Assembly (NCBI GenBank): GCA_032717465.1
Contig: CM064713.1
Coordinates: forward strand, 14,890,203 to 14,954,202
Origin: Coenobita brevimanus
Lineage: Eukaryota > Arthropoda > Malacostraca > Decapoda > Coenobitidae
Reading direction: 5' to 3'
Length of the DNA stretch: 64,000 nucleotides
A program made the position numbers and the translations under genes. The notes under the pieces were generated by a model. It saw only the letters and a list, made by a program, of their open reading frames with translations, was not told the origin of the DNA and did not search any database. Positions 21,066 to 32,156 of this stretch are shown here, piece after piece; positions within the stretch are counted from its first letter, which is position 1, and the number at the start of each line of letters is the position of its first letter.

Positions 21066-21776
21066 CAGGTTTCAAGAAGCTGAATTTACACACTGAAAAT
21101 GTATGTTTCACTTTCACATGACTTACGGTTACCACAATATCGACCGCCAAAGAATGTCAAAAACAAAAACTGTTGCCATTCGTCTCTTGAAAAGAAAAAA
21201 AATTGCTCACCATCCACTCACTCGATGCAGTGCTGCTCTCAGGTGTATGCCCTTTCCTCTCCTCCATCCTTCTTTCCTCTCATCCTCTCCTGTTTTCCTT
21301 TCCTTCATTATTTCCCCATCCTTGTGCCTCCGGGTGACTTTACACTCCCTCTTCTGTCTTTCTTTCCATCATTCTTTCCTCCTCCTTCTGCCTGTGGATG
21401 ACTCTACACTGAGTGACAAGCCAAATGGTTTCCTGTACACCAGGAAACCATTTACTACGCTGGGTGGTAACCGTATAACCAAATTTTGGCGCCAGGTGGT
21501 TTGGTGGATAATTATGGCACTCCAGTTGGATTGAGCCTGTGAAGGTTTATATCCAAGGAATGGTTGGGGTTTATTGCTCATGTAATGCCATTCAGGGATG
21601 AGTGATGTTGGTCACTCTCATCTTAAATGTAAGGACCAACTTGCCTTGTCCTGGGCTACTACGCTCCTCATGGGGCAAAGTAGGATGGGATGAAGGCTGA
21701 TGATGTAGATTTTGGTCTTACAGATTTGAACAGCTTGAATTTACACACCAGAAAATATATATTTCACTCTCATATG
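21066..21776. repeat. Diverged ~57-bp direct repeat flanking a K copy
   Basis: The stretches 21066-21121 and 21720-21776 are related direct copies. Both contain GAATTTACACAC, a GAAAAT(G/A)TAT core and TTTCACT(T/C)TCA. They flank the K copy at 21209-21699 but are too long and too diverged to be a target duplication. They may be two units of an older tandem repeat that K entered. Confidence 0.5.
21209..21699 (+). mobile_element. Retroposon K, plus-strand copy
   Basis: It carries the CACCATCCACTCACTCG head, the CT-rich middle, the CTGAGTGACAAGCC block, TGGTTTGGTGG (A-box-like), GGTTTATATCC (B-box-like) and the GTAGGATGGGATG end. The GATG tail is nearly lost. The extreme 5' GTAGGTGG sequence is missing, so it is slightly truncated. 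Confidence 0.75.
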
Positions 21777-21796
21777 TCTAACAGTTACTGTATAAT

Positions 21797-22223
21797 CTAT
21801 CTATCTATCTACCTATTGCCAGACGCCTCAATCCCGTTTGGGGTGGCCACAAACAAATCGCCTCCAAGTCGCCCTGTCCCCCGCCATTTCACTGCCCTGC
21901 TCCCAACTCACACCCCCCTCTCTCATATACCTCTCCACCCCATCCCTCCATCTCATCCTCGGCCTTCCCCTCCCTCTTCCCCCCTCCACCTCACTCACAT
22001 ACACTCTCTTCGTCAGTCTTTCACCCTCCATCCTCTCCACATGGCCAAACCACCTCAGTGTGTTTCTCATAATGCTTCCTATCACATCCACATCAACACC
22101 ACAACACTCCTTTATATCCGCATTCGTCAGCCTGTCTCTCCATGTGACTCCACTGGCTCCTCTTAAATAACTCATTTCTACTGCTCTCACTCTTGACTTG
22201 TGTCCTTCCAACAACGTCCAATC
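21797..22223 (-). mobile_element. LINE-A1 3' fragment (minus strand)
   Basis: The 3' tail (TATC)n lies at about 21797-21815. The minus-strand frame 21828-22247 reads EGHKSRVRAVEMSYLRGA, RWFGHVERMEGE and a GRGRGRPRMRWRDGVE basic stretch, then ends GHPKRD at the stop. Family homology stops near 22223 (in WTLLEG), so RT motifs are absent. This is a short 5'-truncated insertion. Confidence 0.85.
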
Positions 22224-22945
22224 ATTAGAAATAAAAAAAAAAGTCACTCCTCACTATAAGCGAGAATGGGATGTCCTTGAGATATAAGAATGGATAGGTA
22301 GGTGGAGGGAGTGTGGGGGACCATCAGGAAGGGGGGAAAGGAAGGGAATATGTCTGCCACACACACCCAATATGGTCCAGAAGGAGTATGAGGAACAGTT
22401 TGGGTGGAAGGGGACGAAGAAGGCAGGATCCAACGGAGCAAAAGGGAGGTGGAGAGATGGCCTGGGGGAGGGGAGGGTCCCCACACCCAGGGAGGCAGCT
22501 GGATCGTGCCTCCCACCTCCTTATCTCTTAGTACCCATTGGCCAGGTCCCATATATGTCATAAAAGAGGCGGTGCTACCTAACGCTACTTTTTGATGGTC
22601 TCTGTACCATCGACAGCAATAGGAGTATGCGGCATTTTCCGCAACTGTCGTTTGACAGCCATAATTCTTTAGGGGTTAATACTGTCACCGTTAGCCTAAC
22701 CTTATCATGGCTGAGCCAACTTTTGTACATTGGACTCTCCTAAATCGTGGTCATATGAGACTGGACACATGCAACAATTTGAGAATTTAGTTATTTATAA
22801 ATAATTAATCTTATGGGAAAAATTACTTACAAATCTGTCATTTTGGAAAAGCTGCCCCCCTTACCCCCAAGCCTACATCAAACTGACCACCAGTGAACTC
22901 TAACAACCTGGAAAGGAAATCAATAAGGCACTGTATTTAATGACA
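22224..22945. other. Unassigned spacer
   Basis: A purine-rich patch (22290-22500) gives chance open frames on both strands without recognisable domains. TTTAGGGGTTAA at 22669-22680 resembles the right end of a TTAA element, but I found no matching left end. Confidence 0.45.
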
Positions 22946-22946
22946 A

Positions 22947-23960
22947 ACACACACACACACACACACACACACATTAACAAGACAGTTAGAGAGACGTATA
23001 AACTCTTGACTAATATATGGGTAGAATTTCATTATATGGGTAGCATTTCATAAATATGGTGGTAGGTGGTGGCAACCATCATCCACTCACTTGATGTAGT
23101 GCTGCCTACTTCTTCCTTATCCTTTATCATTATTTTTCTGTGCCTGCCCTCCTCTCTTCCTATTTCTCCCATCTTTCCTGTCACTTCTTATTGCTTTTCT
23201 TTCCTTTACAGGTGGCTTTACATTGAGTGACAAGCCAAATGGTTTCCTGTAAGCCAAGAAACCATTTACAATGCTGAGTGGTAACCATATAACCAAACCA
23301 TACGTGCTCCCTACGTGTCAACAAGTGCGTTGGTGGAGGGTTAGTGCTCCTCCCTGTAAAACAAATAGCTCAAAGTCAAATGGCCACCCCTTACGGGATT
23401 ATGGCGTCTGGCAATAGATAGTTACATAGATTTCATTATATGGATGAGGAGATGATGAAATAACTGAAAGCAGCCATGATCCACCTCAGGTTAGAATATG
23501 AAGCAATAGTGTGGTCCACGCACAAAAAGAAAGATATAAACAAGATTGAGAGAATACAAAGAACAGCAGCCAAGATGGTCTCCAGTCTGGCAGATGTCGT
23601 ACTGAGAGAGGCTGGAAAAGCTGGATTTGCCTTCCTTAGAGGAAAGGAGAAAAGAGGGGCGACATGACTGCAGTGTTCAGGACCATGATGGGAGTAGATA
23701 AAACTGACAAAGAAAATCTGTTTTTATGGGATAAAAAAGTAACAAGAGGACACAGAATGAAATTGAAGAAGCCAAGCTGCTTGAAATATATCAAGAAATA
23801 AACTTTTCCTTACAGATGTATAGACATGTAGAATAGCCTGGGCAAAGAGATCGTCTAGTTTAAAAACTTAAACGAGTTTAAAGCTAAATTTGACTTATTG
23901 AGAAACAGAGACAGGACCCCACTAGCGTAGCTCATTTTCTGTATATCACAATTAGATAAA
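22947..23960 (+). mobile_element. LINE-B (CR1-like) copy 1, 5'-truncated
   Basis: This copy starts inside a (CA)n tract (22947-22972) at the point where the LINE itself reads CACATTAACAAG. It runs through the C-terminal half of the RT protein (INKTVRETYKLLTNI and so on) to its 3' end, CACAATTAGATAAATA, and a second (CA)n tract at 23961-23996. A 390-bp K/L retroposon interrupts it at 23040-23429. The frame 23476-23667 shows RLEYEAIVWSTHKKKDINKIE and IQRTAAKMV, matching the other LINE-B copies. It has stops and no catalytic core. Confidence 0.85.
23040..23429 (+). mobile_element. Chimeric K/L retroposon with exact 14-bp TSD
   Basis: The left part (about 23056-23300) is the 5' half of K, with GTAGGTGG head and GAGTGACAAGCCAAATGG. 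It switches near 23302 to the body and tail of SINE-L (CTACGTGTCAACAAGTG, GGAGGGTTAGTGCTCC, GGCGTCTGGCAATAGATAG). The whole is flanked by ATTTCATTATATGG at 23026-23039 and 23430-23443. The duplication encloses both parts, so they moved as one unit. A template switch during reverse transcription is the simplest explanation. An alternative is L inserting in K, but no internal duplication supports that. Confidence 0.7.
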
Positions 23961-23964
23961 TACA

Positions 23965-23996
<32 letters not shown>
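23961..23996. repeat. (CA)n microsatellite between two LINE-B copies
   Basis: About 36 bp of CA repeat with one TA interruption. It joins the 3' end of LINE-B copy 1 to the 5' end of copy 2. Confidence 0.95.
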
Positions 23997-24194
23997 GGTC
24001 GTTGATAGAGATGGCACTCTTCTAGATCGTGGGGAAATAATCGCTGAATCATTGATGAAAAGAAGATCAGCCTATTTGTGATTACGTAAATGAGTGCGTG
24101 AGTGGTGGTCCCATCGGACAGTAGTTAAAAAATCGCGGTTTCGGTCATATAAACAACAAGATGTGAAAATAGAAAGTCTCCAAACGGCTGATTC

Positions 24195-25356
24195 ATGGCG
24201 GAGAGGGACGGTGCAATGTTTACAAGTGGCGAGAGAGAGTTTGAGGGCTTCTCTGAAGAGGACGTGGGAAATGGAAGTATTAAGTTGAACCAGACAAGAA
24301 TAGCAGGTGTGGAGAAAACGGCGGAGAGGAATGTCCAGGAGATAAAAAAGGTATGGGCAGTAATTAAAGAGTTACAGCAACAGACCATACTGCAGGAAAA
24401 TGAGATCAAAAGTCTGCAAAATAAACTGGAAAAAATGTGTACACGTAGTGTCTATCTATCTATCTATTGCCAGACGCCATAATCCCATAAGGGGTGGCCA
24501 CTTGACTTTGAGTTAGTTGTTTTACGGGGAGGGGCACTAACCCTCCACCAACCCACTTGTTGACACGTAGTGACGAACAAGAAAGAGAAGTTACTGAATT
24601 AAAAGTGAGCAATTACTCGGCCTCAAATGAAATAAAACAGCTTAAGGGGGAGAATAAGAGGTTGGAAGAAGAAAGAGACTGGATGAAATGAAAACTAGAT
24701 GAGTATGAATCCAAATCATGAACACAGGATGAACACATTAAAGAAATCAAGGAGAAACATAAGGGGTGGAAGAAAATTCAGGAAGAGGGAAATGAAAATT
24801 TGAAAGAGATTATAGAACAACAAAGCAAGGAAAAGGTGGAGAGAGAAGTGGTTAGGGTGCTGAAAAGTAGAGAATCTTTAGTTAGGGATGTAGCAGATAA
24901 GAAAAAATGTGTAATAATTTCAGGAGTTAAAGAAAAACGTATGACAATAAGATCAGAAAGAGAAAGAGAAGGACTGAGTAAAGTTAAAGAAATAATATCA
25001 GTAGTCATGAAGGAAAACAATGAAGCTCAAGAAGAGACTGAAGAGGTGTTTAGGTTAGGAAAGTACGAGGAAGGAGGGGCAAATGCCATTGAAGGTAAGG
25101 TTAAGTCTCAGGTAACAGTAAACAAAATTATCAGTAGAACATGGAAATTATCAAACAAGGAAAGGTTACAAAAATGTTTGGATAAGGAGAGATGCAAATG
25201 AGGAAGAAAGAGCTAAAATAAAGGAATTAGTAAAGGAAGCAAAGGTAAAAAAAAGAGCAGAGAACGGAGGAAGAGAAGACAGTGTTTTATTGGAGAGTCA
25301 TGGATCAGAAATTAAGGAAGTGGTACCAGCGGAGAGAAGGAGAAAAGAGGGCATAA
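24195..25356 (+). pseudogene. LINE-B ORF1 (RNA-binding protein)
   Basis: The frame opens with MAERDGAMFTSGEREF and is rich in Lys, Glu and Gln with heptad-like spacing, suggesting a coiled coil over roughly the first 200 residues. A central KKCVIISGVKEKR block looks like the RRM-type fold of LINE ORF1 proteins. The C-terminus reads RTEEEKTVFYWRVMDQKLRK with a stop at 25354-25356, matching FWRVMDMKVRKWY in LINE-B2. A SINE-L insertion (24451-24572 including its duplication), stops at about 24690 and 24720, and a frameshift near 25165 break it. It would bind element RNA in the retrotransposition particle. Confidence 0.65.
24451..24562 (-). mobile_element. SINE-L copy in LINE-B ORF1, exact 10-bp TSD
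   Basis: Flanking copies of ACACGTAGTG lie at 24441-24450 and 24563-24572. On the minus strand it has the GGTTGGTGGAGGGTTAGTGC body, the GGCCACCCCTTATGGG block and GGCGTCTGGCAATAGATAG tail. These last two are the LINE-A 3' end. It lacks the 5S-like head, so it is 5'-truncated. The right duplication overlaps the SINE's own GACACGTAG, so the exact 5' joint is ambiguous by a few bases. Confidence 0.8.
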
Positions 25357-26648
25357 AAAACATCAAAAATAATGTGAAGGTGCCATATACTAATGTTGAT
25401 GGTTTAATATCGGCAAGGCTAGAAATCAACGATTTTTTGAGGGTACATGAACCTGATGTCATGTGCTTTGTAGAGACCAAATTAAGAGAAGATATTGATG
25501 TTCACATGGGAGATGGTAAATACAAACTGTGGAGAAGAGACAGAAAGGAAAAAACGGGAGGAGGAGTGATGATAGCAGTGAAGAACAACATGAATGTAGA
25601 TACCGTAGAAATGGGAGAAGGCAGGGCCGTAGTGATAAATATGAAATTAGAAACTGGAGAGAATAGCAAGAGAGATATGGCAGTAGTGTATGTTCCCCAT
25701 AAGACAAGAGCATGGAGTGATGATGAATACCAGGGAATGTTGTCTGACATGGCAAGTTATTTACAGAAAATGATTGAGAAAAGCAACAACATAATTTTAA
25801 TGGGTGACTTCAATTGTAAAGAGGTGAACTGGAAGGAATGGGACTCAGGAGGCAGCGAAGACTCATGGGGCACTACGTTATTAAATACTGTATAACAATG
25901 AACAATGTGATGACAAAATGGGTCAAAGAAGAGACACAGTTCCGAGGTGAGGACCCACCAGCAAGACTAGACTTACTGTTACCCAAAGAACCCGATGTAA
26001 CAGAATCACTGGAATATCTGTGTCCTATTGGAAAAAGTGATCATGTAGGCATTGAGTTCCAGATGATAACAGGGAACGTGGAGCCAAGAGACGAGCTTTA
26101 TAGGCAAGGAAGATACATCCTTGGGAAAGCAAACTTTACAGGTTTGAGAAAAATTTTCGAAAATGCAGACTGAAGAAAGTTCAGAGAATCAAGAGAGATA
26201 CAGAAGAAGTGGAATATTTTTCAAGCCTTCTATAATTCAGGAGTGGAAAAATCTGTGCCAAGAGTAAAGGGGAAAGAAAACAGGAAAAAGGAGTGGTTTG
26301 ACTAGAATTGTACTGATAAAAGATATAAAAGTGGAAGTACAGGAAGTGTATAAATTACTTGAAAATCAAGATGTAAGGAAAGCCCCAGGACCAGATGGAA
26401 TCTCTAATTGGGTACTGAAGGAATGCAGAAAACAACTGGCGGATAAAATTCACAGATTAATTGTGTGTTCTCGGAAGAGGGGAAAGTGCCTCAAGAATGG
26501 AAGAGGGCAAATGTGGTACAAATTTAAAAGGGAGGAAACAGAGAAGAAACCCTGAATTATAGACCAGTGTCCTTAACCAGCATGGTTGCAAAATTGTGCG
26601 AAAGAATTCTAAAAGATGGATGGATAAAATATATGGAAGAGATGAATG

Positions 26649-26652
<4 letters not shown>
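25357..26652 (+). pseudogene. LINE-B endonuclease and RT finger region
   Basis: The endonuclease frame (to 25895) reads YTNVDGLISARLEINDF, CFVETKL with the metal-binding Glu, GGGVMIAVKNN, VVYVPHKTRAWSDDEY and IILMGDFNCKEVNW with the catalytic Asp-Asn. The frame shifts near 25895 and continues to 26173 with ARLDLLLPKEP and GKSDHVGIEF (catalytic Asp-His). RT finger motifs follow at 26298-26555: VRKAPGPDGISNWVLKEC. LINE-F is inserted at about 26653 after MNVL. About 270 bp of the linker present in other copies is deleted near 26300. Confidence 0.8.
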
Positions 26653-26699
<47 letters not shown>

Positions 26700-28667
26700 T
26701 GTGTGTGTGAGGAAGAAGGAACCAAAGGCCATGAGCCCGCAAAACTGTTCCTTCCAAGAGAAAAACAAAATACAAGAGAAAGCCAAATTCAAGATCCATT
26801 CATTTCGAGATGCCTGGACACACTATGTTTGAAAGACTGGAGATCTTAGGAAGCAGGAAATACAGACAGAGGAAGACAGTTCCAGAGTTGACCTGTTGCA
26901 TAAATGAAGGACTGGGAGTAACGGTTAACTCTTGCATTAGAGAGTTGGACAGAAAAGGGGTGAGAGTTTGCTGCTAGACGGGTGCTACGGGCCCATCGTA
27001 GAAGCGGAGGAATGCATGCATACAGTTCAGAGGAACAATGACCATTGAAGTAGCGATAGAAAAGAGATAAAGATGCAACACTGCGGCGAAGAGACAGAGG
27101 TTGAAGGGAGTCAGTAAGAGGGGGAGAGTTAATGAGACGAAAAGCCTTTGACTCCACTCTATTAAGAAGAGCTATATGTGGGAAGCCTCCCCACACGAGA
27201 GTTGTACTCCACACAGGGGCGGATAAAACCTCTGTATAGAGTCAACAATTGTGCAGGGGCAAAGAAGGAACGGAGTCGGCTTAGCACACCCAATCGCTTG
27301 GAAGCAGATTTTACAAGAGATGTAATATGATCTTTCCAAGACAAGTCCCGAGCAAATGAAACCCCAAGCATGTTCAAGGATGATGCAGGATTAAGTTGAG
27401 TATTATTAAACATAAGTGGGTATACCTGTGGAAAATTTTGTCGGGTTGATAGATGCAAAAACTGAGTCTTTGATGCATTAAAAACAACCAGATTATTTTT
27501 ACCCCAGTCAAGAGATACGAGCCAAGTCAGACATTAGGTGTGCCATAGCCTCAACCCTTGCCTGCTGAAGTAACTGCTGAGATGGATGTTCTGGGAATCG
27601 AATGGAAAGGTGAAGGGTGGAGTCATCAGCGTATGAGTGGATAGGGTTAGATGTACAGGTTAGAAGGTCATTGATGAATAAAAGGAAGAGAGTTGGTGAT
27701 AGAACAGAGCCCTGAGGAACACCACTGTTGATAGATCTAGGAGAAGAACGATAGCCGTCTACAACAGCGGCTATAGAACGACCAGAAAGGAAGCTAGAGA
27801 TGAAGGCATTGAAAGAAGGATACAAACCATAAGAGGGCAGTTTGGAAATTAGAGATTTATGCCAGACTCGACTGAAAGCCTCTGAGATGTCAAGTGCAAT
27901 GGCAAAGCTTTCGCCAAAGTCCCGAAAGGAGGATGGCCAGGAGTCTGAAAGGTAGGTGAGAAGATCGCCTGTGGAGCGTCCCTGACGGAACCCATATTGA
28001 CGGTCAGAAAGAAGGTTGTGATAGGAAAGATGCTTTAAAATGTTTCTATTAAGAAAAGACTCAAAAACTTTTGAGATACAGGATGTTAAAGCAATTGGAC
28101 GATAGAGGGTTGGGAATGGTCACCCTTCTTTGGGACTGGCTGAATGTGAGCAAACTTCCAGCAAGAAGGAAAGGTACAAGTTGACAGACAAAGGTGAAAG
28201 AGTTTGCCTAGCCAGGGTGTAAGCACAGAAGCACAGTTCTTGAGAACAACAGGAGGGACTCCATCAGGCCCATATGCCTTATTAGTACTGAGGCCAGCAA
28301 TGGCAGAAAATACATCAGCTGAAGAAATTTTAATGTTAGCCATGAGGAAGTCAGAGGGGGGAAGTGATGGAGGAACAGCACCGGAATCGTCTAAGGTGGA
28401 ACTGGAGGAGAAAGTCTGAACGAAGAGATCTGCTTTACCATAAGAAGAAATAGCTACAGAGCCATCAGAGTTGAAAAGAGGAGGGAAGGATGATGACGTA
28501 AAGTTGTTAGAAAGGTTTTTGGCGAGGTGCTAGAAGGAGCAGGAAGAGTTCGAGTTGGAGAGTTCAGAGCACTTTGTAAGGATGAAATTATTTTTAGCAG
28601 AGCGAAGAACAGACTTAGCACAATTCCGGGCAGAAATGTATAAAAGATGTGATTCAGGGGTGGGTTG
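26653..28667 (-). mobile_element. LINE-F copy inside LINE-B copy 2
   Basis: A minus-strand LINE, 5'-truncated before its endonuclease, sits between GATGAATGTTTT (26641-26652) and TTGGCTGATAGTCAG (from about 28668), which are adjacent in intact LINE-B copies. Its 3' end on the left is GAGGAAGAAGGAACC-type sequence followed by a (TG)n run (26652-26709) on the plus strand. The RT matches a group widespread in arthropods that I would call jockey/CR1-like. The target duplication is at most a few bases. Confidence 0.85.
26846..28660 (-). pseudogene. LINE-F reverse transcriptase
   Basis: In order on the minus strand: a linker with ARNCAKSVLRSAKN (about 28590-28630), finger motif NKAYGPDGVPPVVLKNC (28086-28343), motif A ALDISEAFSRVWHKS (about 27880), motif B NSGVPQGSVLSPTLFLLFIN and motif C SYADDSTLHLS (27508-27825), KTQFLHLSTRQNFP (about 27460), and the C-terminal LLNRVESKAFRLINSPPLTD and FYRYFNGHCSSEL (26846-27214). 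Motif A has Ser where AFD normally has its second Asp, but the catalytic Asp is kept. Frameshifts lie near 27490, 27170 and 28090. Confidence 0.85.
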
Positions 28668-29766
28668 GCTGATAGTCAGTTTGGATTTAGAAGTGGAAGG
28701 TTATGTGTTTCCAACTTGTTGAGTTTTTACTCGAGCAATTGACGTGCTACAGGAGAGAGATGGTTGGGTGGATTGTGTGTATTTAGATTTGGAGAAGGCC
28801 TTCGACAAGGTACCTCATAAGAGATTAATGTGGAAACTAGAGCATATAGGAGGACTGAGGGGGAACCTCCTGGAATGGATGAGAGACTTTTTGAGAGACA
28901 GACAAATGAGGACAGTAATAAAGGATAGGATGTCTGGATGAAGGGAAGTAACAAGTGGCGTCCCACAGGGCTCGGTGTTGGCGCCAGTAATGTTCCTGAT
29001 TTTTGTAAATGATATGGTAGACGGAGTGAACAGTTATGCAAGTCTGTTTGCTGATGATGCAAAGATCTTGAGGAAGGTAGAGGTTGAGGAGGATTGTAAA
29101 ATGCTGGAGGAGGATCTGGATAGGATACACGAATGGAGCAGGATGTGGGAAATGAAATTTATTGCAAAGAAATGTAAAATATTGGAAATGGGTAAAAGTA
29201 CCAAGAGGCCATCATTAAATTTTTTGATGGGTAATGAACCAATCACAATAGCGAGAAAAAAGAAAGATTTGGTAGTGCTGGTCCAGGACAGTTTGTCACC
29301 TGAAAAACACATTAACAAGGCAGTTAGAGAGACGTATAAACTCCTGACTAAATTAAGAGTAGCCTTTTATTATATGGATGAGGAGATGATGAAAAAATTG
29401 ATAGTGGCCATGATTCACCACAGGTTGGAATATGTAGCAGTAGTGTGGTCTCCACACAAAAAAAAAGATATAAACAAGACTGAGAAAATACAAAGAACAG
29501 CAACAAAAATGGTCCCCAGTCTGTCAGATCTGTCATACAGAGAGGGGCTGGAAAAGCTGGAGTTGCCTTCCTTAGAAGGAACAAGAAAGAGAGGTGACAT
29601 GATTCCAGTGTTCAGGACCATGGTGGGAGTAAATAAAATTGACAAAGAAGATCTGTTTTTATGGGATAAGAGAGTAACAAGAGGACACGGAATGAAACTG
29701 AAGAAGCCAAGCTGCTTGAAGGATGTCAAGAAAAATAGCTTTGCTTATAGATGTATAGACCTGTAG
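28668..29766 (+). pseudogene. LINE-B copy 2 RT catalytic and C-terminal part
   Basis: After the LINE-F insertion the LINE-B frame resumes with SQFGFRSGR, then VYLDLEKAFDKVPHKRL (motif A, 28744-28941), TSGVPQGSVLAPVMFLI and SLFADDAKIL (motifs B and C) and a long C-terminal domain (28975-29766). The last includes LGVLVQDSLSPEKHINK-like, RLEYVAVVWSPHKKKDI and RGHGMKLKKPSCLKD. A stop replaces the Trp codon of the SGWREV motif (28939-28941) and splits the RT. Otherwise the 263-codon downstream frame is open. Confidence 0.85.
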
Positions 29767-29907
29767 AATAGCCTGGACAAAGAGATCGTCCAGTCTAAAA
29801 TCTTAAACGAGCTTAAAGCTAAATTTGACTTATTGAGGAACAGAGACGGAACCCCACGAGCATAGCTCATTTAATGTACATCACAATTAGGTAAATATAA
29901 TTAGGTA

Positions 29908-29910
<3 letters not shown>

Positions 29911-29964
<54 letters not shown>
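29911..29964. repeat. (AC)n microsatellite between LINE-B copies 2 and 3
   Basis: An uninterrupted AC run of about 54 bp directly follows the LINE-B copy 2 end (AATTAGGTAAAA) and directly precedes the truncated start of copy 3. Confidence 0.95.
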
Positions 29965-29965
<1 letters not shown>

Positions 29966-29966
<1 letters not shown>

Positions 29967-31313
29967 GAATTATAGACCCTTTGAATTATAGACCAGTGTC
30001 CCTAACCAGCATGGTTGCAAAATTGTGCGAAAGAATTCTGAAAGATAGATAGATCAAATATCTTGAAGAGATGAATGTTTTGGCTAATAGTCAGTTTGGA
30101 TTTAGAAGTGGAAGGTCATGTGTTTCCAACTTGTTAAGTTTTTACTCAAGAGCGATTGATGTGCTACAGGAAAGAGATGGTCGGGTGGATTGTGTGTATT
30201 TAGATTTGGTGGCCTTTGACAAGGTACCCCATAAGAGACTAATGTGGAAACTAGAGCATATGGGAGGGCTGAAGGGGAAACTCCTGGAATGGATGAGAGA
30301 CTTTTTGAGAGACAGACAAATGAGGACAGTAATAAAGGATAAGATGTCAGGATGGAGGGAAGTAACAAGTGGAGTCCCACAGGGCTCGGTATTGGCACCA
30401 GTAATGGTCCTGATTTACGTAAATGATATGGTAGATGGAATGAACAGTTATGCAAGTCTGTTGGCTGATGATGCAAAGATCATGAGGTAGAGGTTGAGGA
30501 GGATTGTCAAATGCTGCAGGAGGATCTGGATAGGATACACAATTGGAGCCGGACGTGGGAAATGAAATTCAATGCAAAAAAATGTAAAATATTGGAAATG
30601 GGTAAAAGTACCAAGAGGCCATCATTGAATTATTTGATGGGTAATGAACCAATCACAAATGCGAGAGAAGAGAAAGATTTGGGTGTGCTGGTCCAGGACA
30701 GTTTGTCACCAGAAAAACACATTAACAAGACAGTTAGAGAGACGTATAAATTCCTGACTAATATAAGAGTAGCTTTTCTTTATATGGATGAGATGATGAA
30801 AAAACTGATAGTGGCCATGATTCGCCCCAGGTTAGAACATGCAGCAGTAGTGTGGTCCCCACACAAAAAAAAAGATATAAACAAGATTGAGAGATTACAA
30901 AGAACAGCAACCAAAATGATCCCCAGTCTGTCAGATCTGTCATACAGAGAGGGGCTGGAAAAGCTGGAGTTGCCTTCCTTAGAAGGAACAAGAAAGAGAG
31001 GTGACATGATTGCAGTGTTCAGGACCATGATGGGAGTAGATAAAACTGACAAAGAAGATCTGTTTTTATGGGATAAGAGAGTAACAAGAGGACACGGGAT
31101 GAAACTGAAGAAGCCAAGCTGCTTGAAGGATATCAAGAAATATAGTTTTCCTCATAGATGTACAGAACTGTGGAAGAGCCTGGACAAAGAGATCGTTGAG
31201 TCTAAAAGAACTTAAACGAGTTTAAAGCTAAATCTGACTTATTGAGAAACGGAGATGGGACCCCACGAGCGTAGCTCATTTCCTGTATATCACAATTAGG
31301 TACATTAGGTAAA
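29966..31313 (+). mobile_element. LINE-B copy 3, 5'-truncated
   Basis: It begins at TGAATTATAGACC, part of the NYRPVSLTS motif, with a short repeat of that sequence at the joint (29966 and 29981). It covers the RT core and C-terminus. Open parts are 30071-30490 (SQFGFRSGRSCVSNLL, motif A YLDLVAFDKVPHKRL with a two-codon deletion that removes Glu-Lys, motif B GVPQGSVLAPVM, motif C LLADDAKIM) and 30511-31215 (C-terminal domain). It ends CACAATTAGGTACATTAGGTAAATACACA and abuts LINE-B2 directly. The deletion in motif A and a frameshift at about 30487 inactivate it. Confidence 0.85.
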
Positions 31314-31688
31314 TACACAACAAGTAAAGGAAAAAAATGACAGGACAGAGGAAGAATGTAAAACTTTTTTTTTGGAGAGTGATGGATATGAAAGTAAGGA
31401 AATGATATGTGAGGAAATAGAAGTGAAGGAAACAAGGGAGATGGATATGAATACGAAAAAGGGAAGAATGAACAGAGATAAAAAGAGTGCCGTAAATCTA
31501 AGTCTTATGTATAGTATATAATGTAGATGGGTTAATATCTAAGAAAGGGGAAATTGGAGACTATACAAATGAAAATAAACCTGTAATTGTTTGCTTCGTG
31601 GAGACTAAATTGCCTTGAGACGTTGATACGAAATTTGGATGGAAAAATTAAATATCTGGAGGAAGAATAGAGAATGCAAGTTTCGGGG

Positions 31689-31914
31689 AATGAAAGACTG
31701 ACTAAGAGGGTGTGTGTAGGTGAGGTGGAGGGAGGGAGAGGGAGGGGTAGACCGAGGATGAGGTGGAGGGATGGAGTTGAGAGGTATATGAGGGAGGGGG
31801 GGGGTGAGTTGGGGGAAGGGGAGTCAAATGGTGGGTGACAGAGTGACTTGGAGGCGTTTTGTCTGCGGCCACCCTTTGCGGGATTAGGGCATCGGGCTAT
31901 AGATAGATAGATAG
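31689..31914 (+). mobile_element. LINE-A2 3' fragment, exact 11-bp TSD
   Basis: The duplication AAGTTTCGGGG is at 31678-31688 and 31915-31925. The insert carries the LINE-A2 end (ERLTKR-like, VGEVE, GRGRPRMRWRDGVERYMRE) and GGGCTATAGATAGATAGATAG tail. It is only 226 bp, with no RT. Confidence 0.9.
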
Positions 31915-31971
31915 AAGTTTCGGGGAGGTATAATGATTTTAACCTGTTATGACTTAAGAGCAAAAAATATA

Positions 31972-32156
31972 GGTGGAGGTGGAGAGGGGGAGGGGGAGGC
32001 CAAGGATGAGATGGAGGGATGGGGTGGAGAGGTATATAAGAGAGGGAGGTGTGAGTTAGGAGTGGGGCAGTGAAATGGCGGGGGACAGGGCGACGTGGAG
32101 GCGATTTGTTTGTGGCCACCCCGAACAGGACTGAGGCGTCTGGCAATAGACAGATA
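31972..32156 (+). mobile_element. LINE-A1 3' fragment with host deletion
   Basis: The fragment contains the GGGGGAGGCCAAGGATGAG block and the GGCGTCTGGCAATAGACAGATAG tail. Comparison with LINE-B2 copy 2 shows that host sequence jumps here from the GAGCAAAAAATA position (about 60420) to the position of AACATGTTAACCCAA (about 61728). About 300 bp of host is missing after discounting MITE-G in that copy. No clean target duplication is seen. It therefore looks like an insertion coupled to a deletion. Confidence 0.7.

Larger units (their letters stand above)
23997..29910 (+). mobile_element. LINE-B (CR1-like) copy 2, near full length, with two insertions
   Basis: The order is a 5' leader (23997-24194), ORF1, endonuclease, RT and a 3' end reading CACAATTAGGTAAATA TAATTAGGTAAAA before (AC)n. 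SINE-L (24451-24562) lies in ORF1. LINE-F (about 26653-28667) lies in the RT finger region, after the DEMNVL block. It is the only LINE-B here with both ORFs. Frameshifts and stops in every domain make it inactive. The CR1-like call rests on the RT motifs, the GDMI...RGHGMKL-type C-terminus and a short repeated 3' end rather than poly-A. Confidence 0.85.

Noticed and set aside
22669..22680. TTTAGGGGTTAA resembling the right end of a TTAA element
   Set aside because: I could not find a matching inverted left end preceded by TTAA within 1.5 kb upstream.
25165..25895. Apparent fusion of ORF1 and endonuclease in one open frame of LINE-B copy 2
   Set aside because: The frame is open, but the conserved C-terminal motif FYWRVMDQKLRKW, matched by FWRVMDMKVRKWY in LINE-B2, is in another frame and ends in a stop. 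The fused reading is a chance overlap.
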